From: Chloroflexota bacterium
GTDB lineage: Bacteria; Chloroflexota; Limnocylindria; QHBO01
Length of the DNA: 5,492 nucleotides
NCBI GenBank assembly: GCA_013820865.1
Contig: JACDHU010000142.1
Span: forward strand, 1-5,492
Reading direction: 5' to 3'
The position numbers were made by a program, and so were the translations under genes. Positions 1 through 5,492 of the stretch are shown piece by piece. The notes under the pieces are model-generated. The model was not told the origin of the DNA, made no database searches, and worked only from the letters and a program-made list of their open reading frames with translations. Position 1 is the first letter of the stretch. The number at the start of each line of letters is the position of its first letter.

Positions 1-570
1 TTTCTCAATACCGTCATCCGCAACCTGGCCGGCGTTCCCTCGATCGTCTACGGGCTGCTCGGGCTCGCCGCGTTCGTGGTGCTGCTTCCCCAGTGGACCG
101 GGGGAGGGCTGGGGGGGCGCACCGTGGTCGCCGGGGGGCTCACGCTGGCGATCCTCGTGCTGCCGATCGTCATCATCACGGCAGCTGAAGCGCTCCGCGC
201 AGTGCCGACAACGATTCGCGAGGCTGCATTCGGGGTCGGCGCGACACGCTGGGAGGTCGTTCGCAGCCACGTGCTTCCGTATGCGGCGCCGGGGATCCTC
301 ACCGGTACCATCCTGTCGCTCGCCCGGGCGCTCGGCGAGACCGCGCCGCTCGTCCTGGCTGCCGCAGTGCTCGGCAACTTCTCGCAGCTCGGAGCTGACC
401 CGAATGGCCCGTACACGGCTCTCCCCGTGATCATCTTCAACTGGGCGCGACAGCCGAGCGCGGACTTCCGGGAGGTGACCGCCGCGGCGATCATCGTGCT
501 CCTCGTGGTCCTGCTCGTCGTCAATGCGACGGCAATCATCCTCAGAAATCGGTATGATCGAAGGTGGTAG
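1..570 (+). CDS. pstA: Phosphate ABC transporter permease PstA (5' truncated by window edge)
   Basis: One of the two membrane subunits of the PstSCAB high-affinity phosphate importer; with PstC it forms the channel through the cytoplasmic membrane. The frame is open from base 1, so the gene enters from the left. About 189 residues are visible; family members are usually near 280-300, so roughly the first third is missing. The visible start contains NLAGVPSIVYGLLGLAAF, a stretch typical of PstA. Hydrophobic segments lie near visible residues 8-31, 41-65, 98-125 and 159-183. Between them is the EAA loop (EAAFGVGATRW, from residue 74), which docks on the ATPase, followed by the conserved ALGETAPL motif. 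The protein ends in a short basic tail, RNRYDRRW. A glycine-rich loop (about residues 34-46) is encoded by an unusually G-rich DNA tract. The next gene, pstB, begins at or just after this stop codon. The identity is secure; only the start is unseen. Confidence 0.95.
   Translation, partial: FLNTVIRNLAGVPSIVYGLLGLAAFVVLLPQWTGGGLGGRTVVAGGLTLAILVLPIVIITAAEALRAVPTTIREAAFGVGATRWEVVRSHVLPYAAPGILTGTILSLARALGETAPLVLAAAVLGNFSQLGADPNGPYTALPVIIFNWARQPSADFREVTAAAIIVLLVVLLVVNATAIILRNRYDRRW
100..138 (+). other. G-rich tract with G-quadruplex-forming pattern inside pstA
   Basis: Runs of G occur at 100-104, 106-108, 111-117 and 133-138. The seven-base run can count as two G-triplets, so bases 100-117 alone satisfy the usual pattern of four G-runs with short loops. 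The tract codes for a glycine-rich loop of PstA (GGGLGG and later AGGL), so codon choice for glycine explains part of it. The pattern is directly visible; any structural or regulatory role is speculative. Confidence 0.4.
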
Positions 571-623
571 ATCCGGTGAACGTCGAACTCAAGGAGCGGA
601 CCGAGGCTGGTACGCAGGATGTG

Positions 624-629
624 AAGGAG
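624..629 (+). promoter_or_regulatory. Shine-Dalgarno site that favours GTG 636 as the pstB start
   Basis: AAGGAG lies six bases before GTG 636, an ideal ribosome-binding arrangement. The upstream in-frame candidates are weaker. GTG 576 has AAGGTGG at 561-567, eight bases away. GTG 564 overlaps the pstA stop and has no clear site. A second AAGGAG at 591-596 has no start codon at a workable distance. This is sequence-based inference only. Confidence 0.5.
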
Positions 630-635
630 CGCCGC

Positions 636-1460
636 GTGGTTCACGTAGCGACGGTCGACCGTGGGGACGACCCGCCGACGGATGCGCGCGAGGTCGTCTT
701 CGACCTCCAGGAGCTCTCATGCTACTACGGCTCGTTCCGCGCCGTGCGCGACATCTCGATCCAGATTCACCGCAACCAGATCACCGCGATCATCGGTCCT
801 TCCGGCTGTGGCAAGAGCACGCTGCTGCGCAGCTTCAACCGCATGAACGACCTCGTCGACTCGGCCCGAGTGGAAGGGAAGGTCCTGTACCACGGTGTCG
901 ATCTTTATGACCCAGCCATCGACCCCGTGGAAGTGCGGCGGCGGATCGGCATGGTGTTCCAGAAGCCGAACCCCTTCCCGAAGTCGATCTACGACAACGT
1001 CGCCTTCGGCCCGAAGGTCGCGGGCTTCAAGGGCAGGAAGGCGGAAATGGACGAGCTCGTAGAGCGGTCGCTGCGCAAGGCCGCGATCTGGGACGAGGTC
1101 AAGGACAAGCTCGACACAATGGGAACCGCGCTCTCGGGCGGACAGCAGCAGCGGCTGTGCATCGCGCGGGCGATCGCCGTCGAGCCGGAGGTGATCCTCA
1201 TGGACGAGCCGTGCTCGGCGCTCGATCCGATCGCCACGCTGAAGATCGAGGAGCTCATGCGCGAGCTCAAGGAGAACTACACGATCGTCATCGTCACCCA
1301 CAACATGCAACAGGCGGCGCGGGCCAGCGACGTGACCGCCTTCCTGACCATGGGCGATGATCGGGCGGGCTACCTGGTCGAGATGGCGCCGACGCAGCAG
1401 CTCTTCACGAGCCCGGCCAACCGTCTGACCGAGGACTACATCACCGGCCGCTTCGGCTGA
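636..1460 (+). CDS. pstB: Phosphate ABC transporter ATP-binding protein PstB
   Basis: The ATPase subunit that powers phosphate import on the cytosolic face of PstA and PstC. Numbering from GTG 636 (274 residues), the ABC motifs are complete: Walker A GPSGCGKST at 54-62, Q-loop Gln109 in VFQKPNPFP, signature LSGGQQQ from 166, Walker B ILMDEP with catalytic Glu191, D-loop SALD, and H-loop His222 in VTHNMQQAAR. The C-terminus TEDYITGRFG is the typical PstB ending. The segment VEGKVLYHGVDLYDP resembles PstB of high-GC Gram-positive-type bacteria. I chose GTG 636 because of the AAGGAG site at 624-629 and because it gives a length closer to the usual 250-260. GTG 564 (298 residues, overlapping pstA by seven bases) and GTG 576 remain possible and would only lengthen a charged, poorly conserved N-terminal tail. 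phoU follows after 18 bases, so co-transcription is likely. The function is secure, the start is not. Confidence 0.95.
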   Translation: MVHVATVDRGDDPPTDAREVVFDLQELSCYYGSFRAVRDISIQIHRNQITAIIGPSGCGKSTLLRSFNRMNDLVDSARVEGKVLYHGVDLYDPAIDPVEVRRRIGMVFQKPNPFPKSIYDNVAFGPKVAGFKGRKAEMDELVERSLRKAAIWDEVKDKLDTMGTALSGGQQQRLCIARAIAVEPEVILMDEPCSALDPIATLKIEELMRELKENYTIVIVTHNMQQAARASDVTAFLTMGDDRAGYLVEMAPTQQLFTSPANRLTEDYITGRFG

Positions 1461-1470
1461 GGGGGAGGAG
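1461..1470 (+). promoter_or_regulatory. Ribosome-binding site of phoU
   Basis: GGGGGAGGAG lies directly after the pstB stop and eight bases before ATG 1479. It contains a strong GGAGGAG core and supports that start. The whole pstB-phoU gap is 18 bases and consists of little else, leaving no room for a separate promoter. Confidence 0.7.
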
Positions 1471-1478
1471 CACCACCC

Positions 1479-2201
1479 ATGGAGAAGGCAGCGGCGAACG
1501 CGAACGAACCACAGACCGAACGGGACGCCCGGCCAACGCACGTCGGGCCGCGCGCGACGTTCGAGCGCCAGCTCGATCGAGTCAAGGACGACGTCCTGCG
1601 ACTCGGTGCTCGCGTTGAGCAGGCGCTGGAACGCGCCGGGCGCGCCCTCATCGAGCGAGACTCCGACCTGGCCGACAGCGTGCGCTGGGAGGACGCCGAG
1701 GTCAACGAGCTTCAGCGTCAGATCAACACGGAGATCACGACGCTGATCGCAACCCAAGGTCCCATGGCCCGCGACGTGCGCGAGCTGCTGGCCCTCTACC
1801 ATGCCGCTGCCGAGCTTGAACGGATGGGTGACTACGCCACGAACATCGCGAAGCTGGCCCAACAGCTGGCCTCTGAGCCCGAAACGCCGATTCTGAAGCA
1901 GATTCCGCGCATGGAGCAGATCTGCCGCGAACAGCTGCGTGCCGCGATGCGCGCGCTGGTCGATATCAGCGAGGAGGGGGCGCGAGGCGTCTGCGCGCGC
2001 GATGACGAGCTGGACCATCTGTACAGCAGCGTGTACGAGGATGCGATGCAGCTCATGCAGGTGGCACCCGAACGCGCCCGTCAAGCAACACACATGCTGT
2101 TCGCCGCGCATCACCTCGAACGACTCGGCGATCGCGTGACGAATATCGGCGAGGACGTGGTGTACCTGGCGACCGGCCAGGTCGAGGACCTCAACCCCTG
2201 A
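1479..2201 (+). CDS. phoU: Phosphate signalling regulator PhoU
   Basis: A cytosolic negative regulator that links the Pst transporter to the PhoR-type kinase; in characterised systems its loss leaves the Pho response on. The 240 residues match the usual length. It shows the two repeated three-helix PhoU domains (about residues 26-130 and 140-232). Each carries the characteristic acidic motif at the same point of the repeat: ERMGDYATNI (Glu114, Asp118) and ERLGDRVTNI (Glu214, Asp218). These motifs bind metal in solved PhoU structures. The first 22 or so residues are charged and lie before the first helix; no alternative start is apparent, and ATG 1479 has a strong ribosome-binding site. There is no signal peptide or membrane segment. 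Its position between the transporter and the two-component genes fits its coupling role. Identification is confident. Confidence 0.95.
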   Translation: MEKAAANANEPQTERDARPTHVGPRATFERQLDRVKDDVLRLGARVEQALERAGRALIERDSDLADSVRWEDAEVNELQRQINTEITTLIATQGPMARDVRELLALYHAAAELERMGDYATNIAKLAQQLASEPETPILKQIPRMEQICREQLRAAMRALVDISEEGARGVCARDDELDHLYSSVYEDAMQLMQVAPERARQATHMLFAAHHLERLGDRVTNIGEDVVYLATGQVEDLNP

Positions 2202-2211
2202 GGGGGGACCG

Positions 2212-2910
2212 ATGCGACGGAGACTTCTGCTGGTCGAGGACGACCCAACGCTGCGACAGGCGCTTACCTTCAACTTGAGCCGTGAAGGCTACGAGGTGAC
2301 CTCCGCCTCGGATGGCGAAGCGGCGCTCGAGGCGGCCCGGAGCGAACGGCTGGATCTCATCCTGCTCGATGTCATGCTGCCCGGCATGAGCGGCGTGGAG
2401 GTGCTCCGCGTCCTGCGCCGCGAAGGCGTCACGACGCCGGTCATCATCCTGTCCGCCAAGGGCGACGAGATCGACCGCGTGGTGGGGTTGAAGATCGGCG
2501 CGGACGATTACGTGCCCAAGCCCTTCAGCCGGCCGGAGCTCCTCGCCAGGATCGAGGCGGTCCTGCGTCGCCACCGCCGTGAGACCGAGGAGCCCGAGAA
2601 GCGCGAGGAGCTCGTCTTCGGTCGCGTCGAGATCGATGTTGCCCGCCGCGAGGTGAGCGTGGAGGGCGAACAGATCCACCTCACCACCAAGGAGTTCGAC
2701 CTGCTGGCTCACATGGCCGGTTCCCCTGGGCGTATCTTCACGCGTGACCAGCTGCTCGCGCGGATCTGGGGCTACGACTACCTCGGTGACGGACGGACGG
2801 TCGACGTCCACGTCAGCTGGCTGCGCGGCAAGCTGCGTGGAGACGCCGGGCACAACTATTTCCGCACCGTTCGCGGCGTCGGGTACGCATTCTCGCCGCG
2901 ATCGGCATGA
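2212..2910 (+). CDS. phoB: PhoB-family (OmpR class) response regulator
   Basis: A DNA-binding response regulator, 232 residues, expected to switch phosphate-starvation genes on or off once phosphorylated by the kinase encoded next door. The receiver domain (about residues 3-120) has every key residue: acidic pocket Glu9-Asp10-Asp11, phospho-acceptor Asp53 in LLDVMLPG, Ser81 at the switch position, and Lys103 in VPKPF. A winged-helix domain follows (about 135-228), with the transcription-activation/DNA-recognition region including GDGRTVDVHVSWLRGKL and the terminal wing RTVRGVGYAF. ATG 2212 sits 10 bases after the phoU stop, and the gap is mostly a G-run that can serve as a ribosome-binding site, though its spacing is tight. 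The stop overlaps the kinase start. Orthologues are named phoB, phoP or regX3 depending on lineage; the symbol rests on the pst-phoU context, because the OmpR family alone does not define the target genes. Confidence 0.93.
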   Translation: MRRRLLLVEDDPTLRQALTFNLSREGYEVTSASDGEAALEAARSERLDLILLDVMLPGMSGVEVLRVLRREGVTTPVIILSAKGDEIDRVVGLKIGADDYVPKPFSRPELLARIEAVLRRHRRETEEPEKREELVFGRVEIDVARREVSVEGEQIHLTTKEFDLLAHMAGSPGRIFTRDQLLARIWGYDYLGDGRTVDVHVSWLRGKLRGDAGHNYFRTVRGVGYAFSPRSA

Positions 2911-3962
2911 TCGACCCGATCGCGGCGGCCGCCTTCGAGGCGCTGCTCGCCCGCCGGGGTGGCGATCTCCTGTTGATGATCGACCGCGACCTGCGGATCG
3001 TCCGTGCTGGTCCGGAGGCCGCTTCCCTCGCGGAGCGTGACGAGCCATCCATCATCGGGATGAGCCTCATCGCCGCGTTCGGCTCCGCCGCCTTCGATGC
3101 GGTGGCGCGCCACGCAGTGACGTTGGGCGAAGCGGTCGCGGGCGAGGCCGATCTCGGCCACCTCGGTGCGCGACACTTCGCCGTCGACGCCGTTCCACTC
3201 GCCGGCGGCGGCGTGGTGCTGTCGCTCCACGACATCACGGCCCTGCGTCGGATGGAGCGGGTGCGGCGCGATTTCGTCGCGAACATCAGCCACGAGCTTC
3301 GCACTCCGCTGACCTCGATCAAGCTGCTGGCCGAGACCGTCTCATCGGGCTCCGTCGATGACCCGGCGACGATGCGCGACTTTGCCAGCCAGGTGGAGCG
3401 CGAGGCCGACCATCTCGCGCAGCTGGTCGACGAGCTGCTCGACCTGTCGATGATCGAATCGGGCGAGACGGCGCTCTCGCTCGAGCCGCTCGATCCGGAA
3501 GCGATCGTGGCTGACTGCGTCATACGCATTGGTCCTGTCGCCGAACGGCGCAAGGTCCATATCGTCCGGCGCCCACCGTCGTCAACCGAAGTTCGCGCAC
3601 TCGCGGACCCCAATCGGCTCGGTCAGGCGCTCCTCAATCTGGCGCACAACGCGGTGAAGTACAGCCATCTCGGGGGCGAGGTGCGCATCGGCTGGGAGGC
3701 GCTGGAAGACCGTGTGCGCTTCACCGTCGCCGACGACGGCATCGGTGTATCCGAAGCCCACCAGGCGCGCATCTTCGAGCGTTTCTACAAGGTTGACCGA
3801 TCGCGTGCCCGCACCCGGGACGCCGAACAGCTCGGAGGCAGTGCTGGCCTTGGCCTGGCGATCGTGCGGCACATCGCGGAGGCTCACCATGGCGCCGTGG
3901 GGCTGGTGTCCGAAGAGGGCCTGGGCTCGACCTTCTGGATCGAGGTCCCGAGCGCGTTCTAG
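2907..3962 (+). CDS. phoR: PhoR-type PAS-domain sensor histidine kinase, apparently soluble
   Basis: The partner kinase of the preceding regulator, 351 residues. An N-terminal PAS-like domain spans about residues 20-112, ending in VVLSLHDITALRRMERVR. The dimerisation and phospho-acceptor helix follows, with SHELRTPLTS (phospho-acceptor His129). The ATPase domain has the N-box LLNLAHNAVKY (Asn244, Asn248), G1 ADDGIG (276-280), F-box IFERFYKVD (289-297) and G2 GSAGLGLAIV (311-320). The segment between F-box and G2 carries a few extra residues (ARTRDAEQ) compared with the common RS-GGTGLGL form. No stretch looks like a transmembrane helix or signal peptide, whereas PhoR and SenX3 of model organisms are membrane-anchored. 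The start ATG overlaps the regulator stop in an ATGA junction, implying translational coupling. Regulation through PhoU and the Pst complex is expected from the family and location. Symbol phoR rests on context. Confidence 0.92.
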   Translation: MIDPIAAAAFEALLARRGGDLLLMIDRDLRIVRAGPEAASLAERDEPSIIGMSLIAAFGSAAFDAVARHAVTLGEAVAGEADLGHLGARHFAVDAVPLAGGGVVLSLHDITALRRMERVRRDFVANISHELRTPLTSIKLLAETVSSGSVDDPATMRDFASQVEREADHLAQLVDELLDLSMIESGETALSLEPLDPEAIVADCVIRIGPVAERRKVHIVRRPPSSTEVRALADPNRLGQALLNLAHNAVKYSHLGGEVRIGWEALEDRVRFTVADDGIGVSEAHQARIFERFYKVDRSRARTRDAEQLGGSAGLGLAIVRHIAEAHHGAVGLVSEEGLGSTFWIEVPSAF

Positions 3963-3977
3963 GTCAGTCAGAAACGG

Positions 3978-4008
3978 CGATGCGCTCCGGTCATTCCGGA
4001 ACGCATCG
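3978..4008. terminator. Inverted repeat 1 in the convergent junction, possible terminator
   Basis: CGATGCG at 3978-3984 pairs with CGCATCG at 4002-4008. After one C/A mismatch, TCCGG at 3986-3990 pairs with CCGGA at 3996-4000 around the loop TCATT. This gives 12 pairs in all. No T-run follows on the + strand. Reading the - strand, the stem is followed by CCGTTTCTGAC, a weak T-rich stretch, so it may serve the peptidase gene more than the pho operon. Confidence 0.45.
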
Positions 4009-4012
4009 ACGC

Positions 4013-4050
4013 GGTGGAGAGAGGGAGAGTCGGATACTGAACTCTCCACC
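4013..4050. terminator. Inverted repeat 2 in the convergent junction, with two alternative folds
   Basis: GGTGGAGAG at 4013-4021 pairs perfectly with CTCTCCACC at 4042-4050 across a 20-base loop. The same right arm can instead pair with an inner left arm, GGAGAGT at 4024-4030 with ACTCTCC at 4041-4047, around a 10-base loop. The two folds exclude each other. No T-run follows on either strand, so calling it a terminator rests mainly on its place between converging genes. Confidence 0.35.
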
Positions 4051-4052
4051 CG

Positions 4053-4067
4053 CAGGCTACGAGCCTG
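4053..4067. terminator. Inverted repeat 3 in the convergent junction
   Basis: CAGGCT at 4053-4058 pairs with AGCCTG at 4062-4067 around the three-base loop ACG. It lies 15 bases beyond the peptidase stop codon when read on the - strand. No T-run follows on either strand. It may act with the two other stems as a bidirectional transcription-end region or as 3'-end protection of the transcripts. Confidence 0.35.
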
Positions 4068-4081
4068 ACATCAATCCGGTG

Positions 4082-5492
4082 TCAAGGCGCGCTCAGGGAA
4101 ACGTCCAGAAAGGCCAGCACGTCGGCACGCTCGTCGATCAGCTTGCTCACAGGCTTACCCATCCCATGTCCGGCGTCCGTGTCGATGCGGATCAGCACCG
4201 GTGCATCACCGTCCTGCGCAGCCTGCAGCGCCGCCGTGAACTTGAACGAGTGACCGGGCACGACCCGGTCGTCATGGTCGCCGGTCGTCACCAGCGTCGG
4301 CGGATAGCCCCTTCCCGGCCGAATGTTGTGGAGCGGCGAGTAGGCGAGCAATGTGCGGAACTGTCCTGGCTCATCGGCCGATCCATAGTCGCTGGTCCAG
4401 CCCCAGCCAATGGTGAACCGATGGAAGCGCAGCATGTCCATCACGCCCACCTCCGCGATCGCCGCGCCAAACAGCTCGGGATGCTGCGTGATGCTGGCAC
4501 CGACCAGCAGTCCACCGTTGGAGCGACCGCTGATGCCGATCCGCTCGCGTCGAGACCAACCTGAGGACGCGAGCCAGCGAGCGCAGGTCGCGAAGTCGTC
4601 GAACACGTTCTGCTTGTGCTCCAGGCGGCCGGCATCGTGCCACGCTTTTCCGTACTCGCCGCCGCCGCGCAGGGACGCCACGGCCAGCAGGCCACCGCGC
4701 TCCATCCACGCGAGCCACTCGGGCTTGAACGTCGGGCCTACCGAGATCTGGAAGCCGCCGTAGCCATACAGGAGTGTCGCCACGTCGCCGTTGGGCGTGA
4801 TGTCAGTGCGACGCGTGAGGAAGAGCGGCACCTGCGTGCCATCGGAGGAGATGACGAACACCTGCTCGGTCACGAACGCGTCCGGATCCCACGGCAGTTC
4901 GGCGCTTCGCATGGATCGCACGGATCCATCGGCCATCGAAAGCGCCAGGACCGATGCGGGCGTGCTGAAGGTCGTGAAGCTGAAGAACAGCTCATCGTCA
5001 CCGCGGCGCCCAGCCAGGTCAGCCACCGTGCCGATCCCCGGAAGCGTCACGTCGACGACGTGACGCCCATCGGCCTCGAAGATGGCGAGCCGATGATGCG
5101 CATCGTGCAGGTACACCGCCGCGAGCCGACCACCCACCAGCCGGACCTGCTCCAGCGCGTCCATGGCCTCTGGCACGATCTCGCGCGGGTCTTCCGTATG
5201 ATCGAGGTCGAAGGCGAGGACGCGACCCATGGGTGCGTCGAGATCGGTCAGCACCAGCAGCGAGCCATCGAGGGCCGTGATGAGCTCGTAGCGCGCGTCG
5301 GCGTCATCCAAGAGGGGGCGCACGGTGGCAGCCTCGACGCCGCCGGTCAGGTCGGCGACGTAGAGGCGGTTCTCCTGGTTTGTGCCGCGCCAGATGGTGA
5401 TGACCAGCAGGCGACCCTCATCGGTCACTTCGGGCTCGAAGCCCCATTCCGGCTCGTGCGGCGCGGAGAAGATCAGCCGGTCGCTGGCGACG
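4082..5492 (-). CDS. Prolyl oligopeptidase family protein (S9A), N-terminus off the window
   Basis: A serine peptidase that cuts short peptides after proline. The frame stays open to the right edge, and the residues there (EPEWGFEPEVTDEGRLLVITIWRG when joined to the GTG at 5428) are typical mid-protein prolyl oligopeptidase sequence, so that GTG is internal. About 470 codons are visible of a family length near 700. The first part is beta-propeller; from about base 4860 leftwards comes the alpha/beta-hydrolase domain. The catalytic Ser is in GRSNGG (codon 4520-4522), the Asp in GDHDDRVV (4271-4273) and the His in AGHG (4166-4168), so the enzyme looks active. The oxyanion/YGYGGF region and the RGGGEYG motif are also present. 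The usual nucleophile motif is GGSNGG; here Arg replaces the second Gly. Localisation cannot be judged without the N-terminus. It converges on the pho operon and shows no functional tie to it. Confidence 0.93.
   Translation of the reverse strand, partial: VASDRLIFSAPHEPEWGFEPEVTDEGRLLVITIWRGTNQENRLYVADLTGGVEAATVRPLLDDADARYELITALDGSLLVLTDLDAPMGRVLAFDLDHTEDPREIVPEAMDALEQVRLVGGRLAAVYLHDAHHRLAIFEADGRHVVDVTLPGIGTVADLAGRRGDDELFFSFTTFSTPASVLALSMADGSVRSMRSAELPWDPDAFVTEQVFVISSDGTQVPLFLTRRTDITPNGDVATLLYGYGGFQISVGPTFKPEWLAWMERGGLLAVASLRGGGEYGKAWHDAGRLEHKQNVFDDFATCARWLASSGWSRRERIGISGRSNGGLLVGASITQHPELFGAAIAEVGVMDMLRFHRFTIGWGWTSDYGSADEPGQFRTLLAYSPLHNIRPGRGYPPTLVTTGDHDDRVVPGHSFKFTAALQAAQDGDAPVLIRIDTDAGHGMGKPVSKLIDERADVLAFLDVSLSAP
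5044..5066. repeat. Perfect 10-bp inverted repeat within the prolyl oligopeptidase gene
   Basis: GCGTCACGTC at 5044-5053 is the exact reverse complement of GACGTGACGC at 5057-5066, separated by GAC. It lies in the propeller-coding part and encodes RHVVDVT on the - strand, so ordinary valine and aspartate codons (GTC, GAC, GTG) account for some of the symmetry. It could be a chance palindrome, an mRNA hairpin or a protein-binding site; nothing in the sequence decides between these. Confidence 0.45.

Noticed and set aside
1461..2211. Possible internal promoter or Pho box before phoU or the response regulator
   Set aside because: The gaps are only 18 and 10 bases and are filled by ribosome-binding sequence; I see no promoter elements or direct repeats of Pho-box type.
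717..2273. Open reading frame of 518 codons on the - strand across pstB and phoU
   Set aside because: It lies antisense to two securely identified genes, has no recognisable domain, and long antisense frames are common in high-GC coding DNA.
2191..3048. Open frame of 285 codons on the - strand across the response regulator
   Set aside because: It is antisense to a complete PhoB-family gene, with low-complexity Arg, Pro and Ala-rich translation and no motif.
2813..3613. Open frame of 266 codons on the - strand across the kinase gene
   Set aside because: Its Ser and Arg-rich translation is typical of a shadow frame, and the + strand gene has all kinase boxes.
3980..4564. Open frame of 194 codons on the + strand running from the junction into the peptidase gene
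   Set aside because: Most of it is antisense to the catalytic domain of the prolyl oligopeptidase; no domain or ribosome-binding site supports it.
4911..4929. Inverted repeat ATGGATC / GATCCAT with a five-base spacer
   Set aside because: Seven-base arms within coding sequence are expected by chance, and there is no regulatory context.
5426..5428. GTG as the start of the prolyl oligopeptidase
   Set aside because: The frame continues upstream to the window edge with family-typical sequence (EPEWGFEPE), so the gene is truncated by the window rather than starting here.

Overview
This high-GC window looks like an ordinary bacterial chromosome segment: a phosphate-uptake and phosphate-sensing operon on the + strand, facing a peptidase gene on the - strand. 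The wording of PstB and its neighbours suits a high-GC Gram-positive-type lineage such as Chloroflexota or Actinomycetota. That placement is a guess from protein style, not a phylogenetic result.

Layout. Bases 1-570 hold the C-terminal two thirds of PstA, an inner-membrane permease of the high-affinity phosphate ABC transporter; its start lies off the left edge. PstB, the ATPase, follows (stop at 1460; start uncertain, most likely GTG 636, alternatives 576 and 564). PhoU (1479-2201) comes 18 bases later. A PhoB/OmpR-family response regulator (2212-2910) comes 10 bases after that. A PhoR-type histidine kinase (2907-3962) overlaps the regulator stop by four bases in an ATGA junction. No promoter or Pho-box-like site is evident between these genes, so they are probably co-transcribed from a promoter left of the window, presumably ahead of pstS and pstC.

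How it works together (established for the families, inferred here). PstA and PstB import phosphate. PhoU reads the state of the transporter and restrains the kinase when phosphate is plentiful. The kinase phosphorylates Asp53 of the regulator when phosphate is scarce. The kinase shows no membrane segment: it is a PAS domain joined to a kinase core. This suits sensing through the cytosolic face of Pst and PhoU rather than outside the cell.

Bases 3963-4081 form a short convergent intergenic region packed with three inverted repeats, probably a transcription-end region. Bases 4082-5492 on the - strand encode the C-terminal part of a prolyl oligopeptidase (family S9A) with an intact Ser-Asp-His triad; its N-terminus lies off the right edge. 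It has no evident functional link to phosphate.

I found no RNA genes, mobile elements, CRISPR arrays or clearly novel system. The points worth a second look are the soluble kinase, the PstB start, the hairpin-rich convergent junction, a G-rich tract in pstA and a long palindrome inside the peptidase gene.
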